From the NCBI GenBank assembly GCA_001643675.2, contig LSRY02000017.1:1240001-1304000 (forward strand): 64,000 bases of DNA, read 5' to 3'. Origin of the DNA: Monocercomonoides exilis (lineage: Eukaryota > Preaxostyla > Oxymonadida > Polymastigidae). Below, in pieces: positions 45,166 through 56,400 of the stretch. The notes beneath the pieces are model-generated. The model was not told where the DNA came from. It made no database searches and saw only the letters and a list, made by a program, of their open reading frames with translations. How positions within the stretch are numbered: position 1 is the first letter of the stretch; each line of letters begins with the position of its first letter. Made by a program: the position numbers and the translations under genes.

Positions 45166-48100
45166 CTATAATTTGCTTTGAAGTTGCTCGATTATCATTT
45201 TCTTACCCTTTGATTCGAACTTTAGTAAAATTGATCTTTTCCACTGAACAGTTGTGCGAACAACATCAGCTGATGAATTAAGAACCCTCAGCAACACTTC
45301 TGTTGGGAGTGGAGGAAGAGGAGCAGGCGCATCAGCAGCTGTTGGGAAGTGTGAGAGGAGATAGTTTGTCTGGCAAGCTCTGAAGAACTCGTTGAAGCGT
45401 GTGAGGAGAAGTGAGCGGAATGAAGCGAGCAGTGGAAGAGGAATTGTCGGTGGAAGAGAAGATGAATCCGAAGGAGTTGATGTTGAAGATGCAGAAGATG
45501 ATGATGGTACAGAAGAAGAAGAAGAAGAAGCCGAGAGTGATTCGCTTTGCAGGAATGAATCAACAGAGGCAGATACAATTTCTTCGAATGGGAAAAGATG
45601 GAGGTTGATAGAAAAGAGAAACTGACCATAAGGAGTAGATGCCTGTGATTGGTCAACAGAAGGAGGAGCGAATGAAGTTGAAGGTGCGGTGATAGAAAGG
45701 ATAAGCGGATTGTGCGAAAGAAAATTCCTCATCAAAATATATTGTGGTGCGTCTGGCTCAAAGCCAGCAAGAAGAGTGAGGAAAGGAGAGTGATTCAAGT
45801 GCTCAGGAGGAACCAGAGAAGAAGAGGAAGGCGGTGTTATAGAGGATGCAAAGTGATGCTCAAGCCATCCGAAGAATCTGTCAAATGGCTCAATGGCCAC
45901 ATCTGCATGTGAATGCTTTTGAGGTGCTGATGGCTGGCTCAATGACTTTTCCTTTTCCTTTTCCCTATCCTCAAATCCACTCTCCTGAGAACTTTCTCCA
46001 AATACGATAGAGATGCTGCTGTCTGTCTCAGATTCTCCTTCTTTCGAATGATTAGCCTCATTTCTCTTTCTTTCTTGTTCTTCTAGAAAAGCTTGCTTTT
46101 TGGCCTCAAATTGAGATGAAGCTGAATATAAATCTATGTCCCCTTCAGCTTCTTTCAAAGATCTTTTCAGCATAGAAATAAGTACATCGTGAACCTTATT
46201 TGTGGAAGAAGGTCTTTGGCAAGTGCCTTCAAGGGACTTTGCCATCACAGTTAGAACGCTTTGTCCTTCGTCGATCCAGTTCATGTGATCCAGTTGATGC
46301 AGGCTAGGAGATTTGATTGCAGCAGATGAGGGTAGAGAGGAGGGCGAGGAAGACGATGATTGAGAGATATCAGAAACAGGTTGAAGAGAAGAAAGGAAAG
46401 AGATTGCCTTAATGCTTCGAAGGAAGACAAAGAAGTGGAAGATAATTCGTGGGATGAGTGCGTAAAGGTTGCAAGAATTAGATTCAGAACTCGAATTTAT
46501 TGAAGAAGAAGAAGAAGATGATGATGATGATGAGCTTTCTTTCAGGTTGGAGTTGTTTGACGAAAGCACATCCAACGAAGACTGAAGCTGTTGAGCTGGA
46601 GTTGCACAAAGCATCGAGAAGAAAGGGGAAGAAAGAAGAGGCAAAGCGGTGACTGAGATGAGCTGTGGTGTGTCTTTGTGTGTTTGCTCGTTCTCTCTCT
46701 TTTCGCTTTCACAGCTGCAAATTTTGTCTGTCACTTCAGATTTAGTTTCATCAGATTTATTTTCATCTGCTTGTTTTTCTTCCGTTTTCTCTTCCATCAT
46801 TCTTTTTTCCTCTTTTTTCTTTTGAACTTCCCTCTGAATCTCTTCTCTCTTTTCTGTAATGTCAAGCAAAGACGCCACAGATGCCCATCCGTTCAGACTT
46901 TGCCCTCGCACAGGCTCTTTTTCTTTGTCTTTCTCTTTCATTTTGTTCGCATCTTCAGAATTGCTGGTAACAGACCCATTTTCCTGTTCTGTTGCAATAT
47001 TTTGAGATGGACTTTTCTGAACTTTATTGGAAGCATTGGGAGAATACCTGAAACAAGATCGTTTCATGTATGGAGCCTTTGCAAAGATCGGCTGGCTGCT
47101 CTGTGGGCTCAATTGCAAGGAAGATGATGCTTCACTTGATGGCGACTGCATCGGAGATGGAGTGGAAACAGGCGAAGCATCAGGGCAAGGGCTCTGAGCA
47201 TCTGGTGTTGATTCAGCAGAAACCAAAGAATTTGGAGTGGCAGAAGGAGATGTCGGAGAAGGGAGCTGTGCAGAATCACAAGTTGCCTTTACTGTTTCCA
47301 CAGGTGCTTCTGATGAAGCGGATTGAGGGGATGGAGGCAGCTGAGGTGTAATTACAGCAGGAGTTAATTGGCCAGATGCTGGACGGAACGTATTCGAAGG
47401 GAAAGGATTTTTCGGGGGTGGCAAATGTGGAAGCAAAGGGAGCGAAGGAGGAGAAGGAGGAAGCGTCAGAAGGCGATGATTTGCAGCTGCTCTGAGATCA
47501 ATTAAGAAGGACAAAATCAGCGGAACAGACTGAAGAAGCACATAATCTCTTTCTCTCACTTCTTTTGGCTGCTCATTCACTTGGCTTTCATCTGCTTTGC
47601 AGTTACATTCGCATTTCTGAGAAGATCCTACTTTCTGTTGATTTGCCAACAAATTGCTCATATCTTCTGCAGTTGCCCACTGAGCCTCCTTCAGCCAGCG
47701 CCTGGCAGCATCGATCCAGAAGAGCAGGAGATGGAATGTTGAACTCGTGTCTCGTGCTCCCTTCTGCTCCTTTTGCAAGTTCCTTTCTTCTCTTTCTTTC
47801 AACCTCCTTTCTCGCAGGCGCCCTTTCTCTGCATTCCGCTCGATTCGCTTCTGTTCAATGGAAGCAACTGCATTTGGTTGCAGATTGACAGATGGAGAAG
47901 ACGCAGCTGGCGATGACTGAGGTTCAGTCGATGCTGAAGGAGTGGATACTGCTGCTGATGGTGTTATAGAGCCACATTCATTTGTCGATGCTTCGCTTTG
48001 GACAGCTGGTGTCTCTGCGCAATCTCCGGCTGATGCTGGAGAAAGTGAAATGGCGACTGGTGTCTGATTGGGAGAAGATTTATCAGATGAATCTTTATCA

Positions 48101-49737
48101 TCTAATGGCTGCTGCGGATCATTGGTACAACCACTTGCTTCTCTTGAGCATTCTTTTCCTTCGCATTCGCCTTCAGCTTTCTTTTCGCACAAACACGCTT
48201 GACACTCCGAAGGCTGAGCTATCTGCGGAGTCGGCTGTTGTTGCTGCTGCTGTAAGCGCTGGCGATGCTGTTTTCCCTTCGACTTTGTGGGAACCGTCCA
48301 ATCCAGCACACCCGTGCTTGAAGCAGGCTTGGCTGAAGACACTGAGGTGCCTTCTGATAACGTTTGGGATGTGCTCTTTTGTGCATCTTCGTTCAGCACA
48401 GACAAAAATGATGTCAACAGCAGAGAAAGAATCCGATGCAAAACAACAAGGAAATAGCGAGAAGGGCAGAGCAGCACAAAAATGATAAACGGAGAGAGCG
48501 AAGGATGGAAGGAATGAAGGCTCGACTGGCTCTGCTCTTCAGAAGAATGCCCTGAAGCAGAATCTGAAGAAGCTGATGAAGATGATGCAGGGCAGAAAAA
48601 CATTGGCATATTTTTGGCATCTTCGAATAAGTCATAGATGAAAAGACTGTTTGGCTTTGTTCGTCTTTCTAACACATTTTTATGAGACAATTGCTTTTCT
48701 GGAAAATGCTCTTTGTCTTCGATAATCCGTATGCATTCAGCCATCCCTTCTGCACACAGCCACTCTGCAATAAAGCTGTTCATTTCTCTTTCTTTCTCTT
48801 TTGATTTCAAAGAAGCCATTATCCTGTTAATGATCTTGTTTCTCTCTTTGAAAGCAGCCAATTGCAACTTGTACTCCGTTTTCCGCTTTTCATCCTCTTC
48901 ACTAAGCGGAACTGAAAGAGGACTGACAGAAGGAGTAACAGTCGAATTAAAAGCACAAGATGAATCACATGAAGGCTGAGATGAAGATGGAGTCGCAGAT
49001 ATTGAAGGTTGTTGAGATGTAACCGAGCTTGAAGATGGTTGTTGTTCATTAACAATTTCTTCCGCAAGCTCTTTATTTCCTTCAATTTTCTTGTCGTTTG
49101 CTTTTGGTTCATTCTTTGCAATTTCATTTTGTTTCCTGCAAATAAAAGCCTTTCTTCTTCTTTCTTTTTCCTTTTCCTTTTCTAAATTTTTTGCTTCTTC
49201 AGCACGTATTTCTTCAATAGACTTCTCCTTTGATGACGTTGCCCATCCATCTCCTTCGCTCCCATAAAAGAAAATTGATACAGCTTCACTAAGTCCAGTG
49301 AATGCAGACGTTTGCATTAACGGGAAAAGTTCATGAGCCAATGCATGAGGAAGGCGAGGATCAACAAATTCATTATCCTGTTGCTGAGGCATATGTTTTT
49401 CAGAAGGGAAATCTCTTGTTATGCGCTCCTTTTCTAATTGAATGAGAATTTCCCTTTTTAGATGAAAAATAAAATTTATCATAGAATCTTTCATTTTGTC
49501 AGTAATTGGACAAGGCAATGGGGGTGAAGAATAAGTGACTGAACATGGTTCAGCTACCGTAGTGAATTCTTCCTCTGGAATTCCACGTGGTATTGTTGGG
49601 GGGTCATTAACAATCGAAGGACACGCAAAAAGTGGTAATTTGGTTCTAAAATAATATATTAATTTAATTAGTGAAGGTTCGGAAAGTATGAGAGGCGGAG
49701 AAGAACCACCGGAGCCTAAGACGCCAGGTTTTGGCAT
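45166..49737 (-). CDS. Large Ser-rich protein of unknown function
   Basis: A single open frame of 1,523 codons from the ATG at 49737 (MPKPGVLGSGGSSPP) to TAG. N-terminal islands look folded: SLIKLIYYFRTKLPLF, MINFIFHLKREILIQLEKERI and LPHALAHELFPLMQTSAFTGLSEAV, then IASLKSKEKEREMNSFIAEWL with a charged coiled coil. Cys-rich patches CQACLCEKKAEGECEGKEC and CECNCKADE occur in the middle, but spacing does not match a zinc finger I know. Hydrophobic helices (FIIFVLLCPSRYFLVVL, IIFHFFVFLRSIKAISFL) could be buried or membrane-associated. Long Ser/Thr/Pro/Ala linkers separate these blocks. The last 100 residues (FRSLLLTRFNEFFRACQTNYL) look globular. No homologue recognised. Its 3' end is 123 bp from the methyltransferase gene, in convergent orientation. 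Confidence 0.75.
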   Translation of the reverse strand: MPKPGVLGSGGSSPPLILSEPSLIKLIYYFRTKLPLFACPSIVNDPPTIPRGIPEEEFTTVAEPCSVTYSSPPLPCPITDKMKDSMINFIFHLKREILIQLEKERITRDFPSEKHMPQQQDNEFVDPRLPHALAHELFPLMQTSAFTGLSEAVSIFFYGSEGDGWATSSKEKSIEEIRAEEAKNLEKEKEKERRRKAFICRKQNEIAKNEPKANDKKIEGNKELAEEIVNEQQPSSSSVTSQQPSISATPSSSQPSCDSSCAFNSTVTPSVSPLSVPLSEEDEKRKTEYKLQLAAFKERNKIINRIMASLKSKEKEREMNSFIAEWLCAEGMAECIRIIEDKEHFPEKQLSHKNVLERRTKPNSLFIYDLFEDAKNMPMFFCPASSSSASSDSASGHSSEEQSQSSLHSFHPSLSPFIIFVLLCPSRYFLVVLHRILSLLLTSFLSVLNEDAQKSTSQTLSEGTSVSSAKPASSTGVLDWTVPTKSKGKQHRQRLQQQQQQPTPQIAQPSECQACLCEKKAEGECEGKECSREASGCTNDPQQPLDDKDSSDKSSPNQTPVAISLSPASAGDCAETPAVQSEASTNECGSITPSAAVSTPSASTEPQSSPAASSPSVNLQPNAVASIEQKRIERNAEKGRLRERRLKEREERNLQKEQKGARDTSSTFHLLLFWIDAARRWLKEAQWATAEDMSNLLANQQKVGSSQKCECNCKADESQVNEQPKEVRERDYVLLQSVPLILSFLIDLRAAANHRLLTLPPSPPSLPLLPHLPPPKNPFPSNTFRPASGQLTPAVITPQLPPSPQSASSEAPVETVKATCDSAQLPSPTSPSATPNSLVSAESTPDAQSPCPDASPVSTPSPMQSPSSEASSSLQLSPQSSQPIFAKAPYMKRSCFRYSPNASNKVQKSPSQNIATEQENGSVTSNSEDANKMKEKDKEKEPVRGQSLNGWASVASLLDITEKREEIQREVQKKKEEKRMMEEKTEEKQADENKSDETKSEVTDKICSCESEKRENEQTHKDTPQLISVTALPLLSSPFFSMLCATPAQQLQSSLDVLSSNNSNLKESSSSSSSSSSSSINSSSESNSCNLYALIPRIIFHFFVFLRSIKAISFLSSLQPVSDISQSSSSSPSSLPSSAAIKSPSLHQLDHMNWIDEGQSVLTVMAKSLEGTCQRPSSTNKVHDVLISMLKRSLKEAEGDIDLYSASSQFEAKKQAFLEEQERKRNEANHSKEGESETDSSISIVFGESSQESGFEDREKEKEKSLSQPSAPQKHSHADVAIEPFDRFFGWLEHHFASSITPPSSSSLVPPEHLNHSPFLTLLAGFEPDAPQYILMRNFLSHNPLILSITAPSTSFAPPSVDQSQASTPYGQFLFSINLHLFPFEEIVSASVDSFLQSESLSASSSSSSVPSSSSASSTSTPSDSSSLPPTIPLPLLASFRSLLLTRFNEFFRACQTNYLLSHFPTAADAPAPLPPLPTEVLLRVLNSSADVVRTTVQWKRSILLKFESKGKKMIIEQLQSKL

Positions 49738-50404
49738 TGCTTTCAAATAAAAAATTTTTTAAAAATTATTATAGTTAACATTGATCTTTCGAGTGTTAAT
49801 GATGATATTTGTTCATTTTTTTCCGCATCTTTTATGATTATGATCACCGTTTTGTAGTTTTTTGATGTTAAGCATTTATATCTATGGAACAGAAGAAAAG
49901 AAAGAAGTCAACTCCTCATTTTGGCGTTATAGATTATTCATCTTTACATAAAAAAAACAAGTTCAACGCGAGAAGCATGATAAATGCTTAGATCGTGAAA
50001 TAAACAAAGCTTAAAAAGAAAAGCTGTTATAGTTAAACAAAAGCAAAACTGGCGTTCTGAGAAAAAATAAGAAATAAACATGATAGAACAAAAGTGTTTT
50101 GACAATTTGAAATATTTTGAGATAATCGTTAAATAATTCATTTAGAAATAAAAAAATTGAAAGATAAGATAAGAAAACAAATTTTACACATCACCCAAGT
50201 GTGTGTGTAATAATTCGTCTATAAATATATTTAAAGCGATGAATATAAATATCTACCCATAATGAAGAAATAGATAAGTGCGAAGAAATTCCACTTGTTC
50301 GCAATAATTCATAAAACAAAATTCAATGCAATTCTACTGCTTATATAATGCAATTAAAACGAAAAAAAAAGAAAGAAAGAAAAAGAAAGAAAAAGACAAA
50401 AGAG
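49738..50404. other. Spacer between two minus-strand giant genes
   Basis: 667 bp, AT-rich. It should hold the promoter of the 45-49.7 kb gene and the 3' UTR of the giant gene ending at 50405. An A-rich purine tract (about 50357-50400) directly follows the giant gene's stop on the minus-strand reading. No gene seen. Confidence 0.6.
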
Positions 50405-53400
50405 TTAATGTTTGTCAGCATGTGAGTGAGAATGGGAATGCGAATGATGTCCAGATGAGGAATTATGGTGCTGGTGAGTTTCCTGCCGTGTTCTTGCCTG
50501 TTTTGGAGGAGAAGAGGCAGGCGATGCTGACTGCTCTTTTGTGGTGTGGTGGGACTTGCTGTGGTGAGAGTGGCTGCGGGTGTGGTGGTGGTGGTGGGTG
50601 TGCGGCCGGGGCTCAGAAAACATCACAGCTGCTGATGATGGAATTGAAGAAGGAGAAATGGAGGAAGAGGAGGAGGAAGAAGATGATGATGAAGGAAAAG
50701 GAGAAGGAGAAGAAAGACTATTTGATGCAGGTGTGGAAAGGGAGCTTTGAGGGGTGTGTGGTTGAGTAGCAGTAGTCATAGGGGTGAGCGTACGTGAGGA
50801 AGGTGGAGGCCCCACAAGCAGAGGAGAAGCAAAAGAGCCACGAGAAGATGAAGCAGCAGCAGAAGAAGAAGGAGGAGTAGTAGTAGTAGAAGAAGAAGCG
50901 TTGTGGAGAGGTGTCTGCGACTGCATCGAACTGGCTGAAGGAGCCATCTGAGGAACAAAGGAGGAGGCTGTTATTGCATTTGCCCCAGTTCCTGTTGTTG
51001 TTGTTGTTATGGTTGATGCAACTGCTGCCCAGTGCTGTTGCTCTGATGATGTGTTGGGATGTGAATGTGAATGCGAATGTGTGTGTGAATGTGACTGAGA
51101 ATTAGAATTAGAATTTGAATGAGAGTTTGAATGAGAATGAGAATGAGGCTGTGAATGAGAATGTGAGTGTGAGTGTGAATGAATGCCACTCTGCTGGCTC
51201 TTCAAAGGCGAACGGTGTCGATGCTTCTCTTCTGGTGCCTGTCCATCTGATGAGATGTGCAGAGGAGCTGGGCGGTTGGGTGTGCTGATTGGTGTGAGCT
51301 GCTTGTTGGATGGATGGATTGAAGAAGAGGAAGATGAAGGAGGATGCGTCCCAGCAGGAGAGCGAGGCGGCAGGGCAGTGGATGGAGGAGCCTTCAGTTT
51401 TGAGGGCACAAATGAAGGAGATGCCAAAGAAAGAAGAGTCGAAGGAGAGGGCGAGCTGGATGGCATCGACATCATTTGTGAAGAAGAAGAAGAAGATGAT
51501 GATGATGGAGAAGTTGTTGTTGTTGTTGTTGTTGTTGTTGATGCACTTGGTGAAGGCATAGAAGAAGAAACAGAGGAAGAAGCAGCAGCAGCAGCGGGAG
51601 AATTAAGAACAGAGTTGGGGATATTTTGACCTCCAGTAACAGAAGAAGAAGAGGAGGAGGAGGAAGAGCGATAAGCAGCAGAAGCACTTGAAGATCCCAT
51701 TCCGAGTGCATTTGATGCTCTGAGTGATGGCAGGATGGTCTGATGTGACTCGCCCCAGTCAACATCCTTCTCTCTGGACGATGCAAACGAAGAGGAAGGA
51801 AACATGAAGGATGACATGGGCTGCACAGAGGAGGGAGAGAGCGTCATTGAAGGAGCAGTGAAGGGGGAAATAGATAGCAGATGGGATGCAGCCACTGCAG
51901 CAGAAGCAGAAGCAGAAGAAGAAGAAGAGGAAGATGAAGAAGAAGATTGGTGTGCTAGTTTTCCTCCATGTGATGATAGGGATTTTGCCTGAAGTTGAGT
52001 TCGAGTCAAAGAGGAAGGTGTTGTTTGGTGGCCGTGGGGCTGCTCGAGCGAAGAGGCAGAAGGCGACTTGTGGTGGTGGAGATGCTGATGAGGAGCAGAA
52101 GAAGGAGTTGTTTGTGTGGATGTTCTTGATGGTGTGGAAGAAGACTGGGATGATGAATGATGCTCAGAATCACGAATAGCAGGCAGATGTATCTGTGGAT
52201 GCATTTGTGTGTTAGAAGAACCAGCTGAAGAAGGAGAAGAAGAGGGGGAAGAAGAAGAAAGCGAAGCAGCTGATATTTGAGGCTGTCCATTTGATTGCGC
52301 AGTCGAAGAGGCGATCTCAGCAGAAGATGCCACAAGTGCTGTTCTGTTTGGCGAGCGTAGTCGAGCAGGGCTTCGTGAGCTTCCAAAGGCAGAAGAGCGG
52401 AGTTTGTTTTCGTGTTCAGAGAAAGTGCTGTGATGAATGGGGTTGTGCGGGTGGTGGTGAGGGATAAATGAAGGAGAGGCGACGGAGAGGCGCGCTTCTG
52501 TTATGGCTGAGGACTCGGCTTTATCCTGCTGGGCAGCGCTGAAATTTGTGGAGGATGGAGGAAACATCTTTGAAGAAGAAGAGGAGGAAGAAGAAGAAGA
52601 GCGGTGGGACGTAGTTTGTGTTGTTGGCGGAGTTGTTGATTGTGTCTGGCCCATTGAAAAAGAGGATGAGGAGGAAGAAGAAGAAGAAGATGCTGAGTGT
52701 GCAGATCTGGCTGAAGAAGGCGCAGTAACAGAAGTAGCAGAGTCAGAAGCCAAGCTGTGTGGCGTGGATGTTCTGGAGTATCCAGATGCAGACAGAGGTT
52801 TTCCACCCGAATGCTTCTGAATTGGCTGCAGCGGCTGGTGCGAGTGCGGACGAGGCGAAGAAGCTGTTTGGATGGCAGGGGCACTGGCTGTGCGTGTGTG
52901 TGTGACCTCTTTCTTCGCCAGCTCATTCAACAAGACAGCACGCTCTTTGTCTCGATTGGCCTTCCGCTGCCACTCTCTCTCTCTCTCCTCGGCCATCATG
53001 TTCTGCACCCTCTCTCTTTCCAGCTTGTGCTCCAGCTCTTTGTTCGCCTTCCACTGCTGCAGGATGATCTGCCTGTGCCTCGTCCGTTCCTCCTTCCCAT
53101 ACACCAGCTCTGCTATCTTCTCCACCATCAGGTTCCGTTTAATCGCCACCCGCGCAATCACTTTGACGGCGCTGTGCATGTGGCGATAGAGTGGGAAGCG
53201 GAAGCGGAGGAGGTCTGGCGAAAGAGGATGGGGAGATATCCCGAAGACGGTGCTGTCTTCGAAGTAGCGGCCGAGGCGAAGGAGAATCGGGGGCATGATG
53301 TATTGAGGGAAGTGGGGCACATTCAGATGAGATGAGCGTGGCGGAGACAACTGCGATGCTTGTGATATTTGCGACATTTGTGATATTTGTGAAAATTGTG

Positions 53401-56400
53401 ATATTTGTGATGGCTGTGAGTTCATTGACATCATTGTTGTAAGTGGCGTGAGTGCTGTAAGTGATGAAGGAGCAAGTGCTGTTGATGCCATCTGTGACTT
53501 CGGTGTTGCTGTGTGTGGCGGAGACGCTGTCTCAGAAATGGCATATGGTTCTGATGTCACTTCCTGCGATGTCGAAATCGAAGTAGAAGTAGAACAAGAA
53601 GAAGAAGAAGAAGAAGAAGTAGAAGTAGAAGTCGAAGTTGAAGTCGGAGGCGAAGGAGAAGGCACCAGCAGCTCAGGCTCCTCTCCCTTCGACAGCTTCG
53701 CCTCTTCATCTCTCCTCAGCTTGTCTGCAACTATTCCCTGTGCCAGCGCCAGCAGCCACTCTCTCCACAGCCGCTTCTCCTTCGGAATCACATCAGCTGA
53801 TATCTCGTTCTGCCTTGTTCCCCACGCCCCTGCAAACGTCGCCCCTTGCAGAATGAGCCAGGTTGCCTCTGAAAACACATTCAGCATCGGCAGAAGCGAA
53901 GAGAAGGCAGGAATTGCTAAGGAAACGTTGCCTGCCTGGCCGAAGACGAGGAAGGGGGACATCTGCGGGATGGACTGCATCGACAGGGCGGGTGTGTATG
54001 ACACATGGGAAAGAGGTTGGTTCTCTGCATGAACAAGAGAATTAACCACGTGGCGGATGATTTCACCAGGAGGCAAGCGAGACAGTAGGTTTTCTCCTGT
54101 GATTAAGGCTGGCTGTTCGTTAGCCTTCTCAAGCGCCTCCTTCTTTGCTCTCTGTTCTTGCTCCTTCACAATCATCTTTGAGAGGAGGAGCAGCTGGCGG
54201 GTGATTGTCAGGCGCAGCTTCGATGTGAAGGCGTTGGTGCCCATCGAGTTGGAGATGATGAAGAAAGGAGAGGTGTGGCAGGGAATAACCACAACTGGCA
54301 CAAGAGTGTATGGCAGAACAACTTCTCCATCTTCGTCGTATTGGTATCCTGCTCCGACCTCGTCATATGCATACTCACTGGATTCATCACTGGAGGAATA
54401 GTCATCTTCATAGTCAAAATCATCATCATCATCATCATCATTACCGTCTTTTTCTTCTTCTTTATCTTCTTTATCTTTGTTCTTTCCTTCTTCTTCATTC
54501 TTATTTTCACTTTTATCGTCTTCTTTGTTCATTTCTGCTCCTGAATAGTTATTCCTCTTCTTCCTTCTCTTCTTCTTCCCACCTTCTTCTTCTTTCTCTC
54601 TAATAAACCTCTTAATCCCCCTCCGTGCCTCCTTGCACTTCACCAGCATCATCTCGTTCTCAATGATCCTCCTGTGAAGCGGGTTCTGTATAACCGAGTA
54701 GATAATCACATCATTCCCTGATATAATGCCTATGGTCTCTGGATCGAGTATCTGCCCTTCGATGGCCAGCGACGGCGTCACAAGCGAAGCGACCTGCCGG
54801 ACAGATGCGCCGATTGTGGCAGCGCTGCGGCAGAGGGAGTGTGGGTATGTGCGGGAGATGCAGAGAGAAGAGGCAGAGGTACCAGGAAAATGGGTGCAGT
54901 TGCAGAGAGGAAGGAGATCGAAGAGAGAGACGGGGTTCAGATTCATGTGAGCAGGGCGGAAGAAACTGCAGGAGGAAGAGGAAGCTGAAGGAGAAGAGAA
55001 GGAGCGGGAATATGAGGAAGAGGATGAGGAAGAGGAGTAAGAGGAAGAAGCAGAGGAAGATGAGATGCCAGATGAAGAATAAGAAGAGGAATAAGAAGAA
55101 GAAACTGATTCATCTGCTTCATCTGCTTCAGATGCCTCTGTCTCTTCAGCCAGTTCAGATGCAGACGATTGAGTGGACAATGCTTGTGATGCAATAGAAA
55201 GGCCATCTGTGTCGCTGTATTCTGATTCACTGGGGCTCTCCACTTGGATCGCCTTCCTTCTGAACTTGAGCCCTGTCTCCACTCTCATCTTCTCCAGCTT
55301 CTCTGGACTGTCCTTAGAAGCTTCAATCTTCACCTTCCTTTTCGCGATTGCCTCGTCTGCTTTCTTCATAAACCTTCCCCTCAGGCTCATGTACATCCTT
55401 TGTGATGCTCCGTTCCAGAGGCAGAGGTGTTTCATCCGCGGGAGCAGTGGCGTTGACACAGGGAAACCAGCAGGCAAAGTCATGTCAAACATAGACACTC
55501 CACATGGCGAATGGACAGCGAGGATGCGGAGCAAGCGAGGGGTGAAGAGATACTGCGGAATGAGGTGGGACAGGCGCGAGTGGTAGTACTGCATCTGCGG
55601 GCGAGAGCTGAACACCGTGTCTGCCTGCGGCACCCCGTCTGTCTCGACCATGTTCTTCGTCTTCCACTCCTTCTGAATGGGGTCGGAGAGAACTGTAGCA
55701 CCTGCAAGGGACACAGACACGACGGGAGAGGGGGCAACAACATAGCCCATCAGCTGCACTGTGATTGGAGGAGGACGTTGAGGCAAGGGAGTGCCAGGCA
55801 GTTTGGCCATTGACACGAATGTGGTGGTGGATGTAGTTAAAGAAGAAGAAGAAGAGCCTGCAGCAGAAAGAGAAGACGATGGAAGTGAGTAGTTCACCCA
55901 GTCTCTCCGTTGCAGGCGCATTGCCTCCTGTTCAGACAGCGCCAGCTGCTTCAGCCTTTCTCCTTCTGTCTCTCCAGCTGCTGCCAGCACTGCGTCACCT
56001 CCTATTCGTGTGTCGTTGACGATGTCGGTGGAACTCACGTGGAACGGGAAGAGAGGAGCCAGCTTGCCTTGCAGATCGAACAAGGGGAGGGTGCAGCTGC
56101 AGGTGAAGGTCGATGGCAGAATCTCGATTGGATCGTCTTTGTTGTGTTGAGTGGCATCAGATGCTTGTCCTTGTTGAATTGTGCTGGTTGGTTGGCCAGT
56201 TTTTGTGGTTTGTGCAGTTTTGTCCGCTTTTGCATCATCAGCAGGGTTTGTTTCTGCGTCTGGTGTGGAATCAATTGAACTGGTGCTGCTGGTGGATGAG
56301 GAAGATGTTGTGATTGAAGAGGAAGAGGAAGACGAGGAGGAAGAAGAAGAAGATAAGTCAGATGTGCTTGTTAGAGAGGAATCTGTTTCTGAGTCTAAGT

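Noticed and set aside
45392-45625. Acidic plus-strand frames as small proteins
   Set aside because: Antisense to the Ser-rich C-terminal part of the 45166-49737 gene; GAA repeats mirror TCT serine codons.
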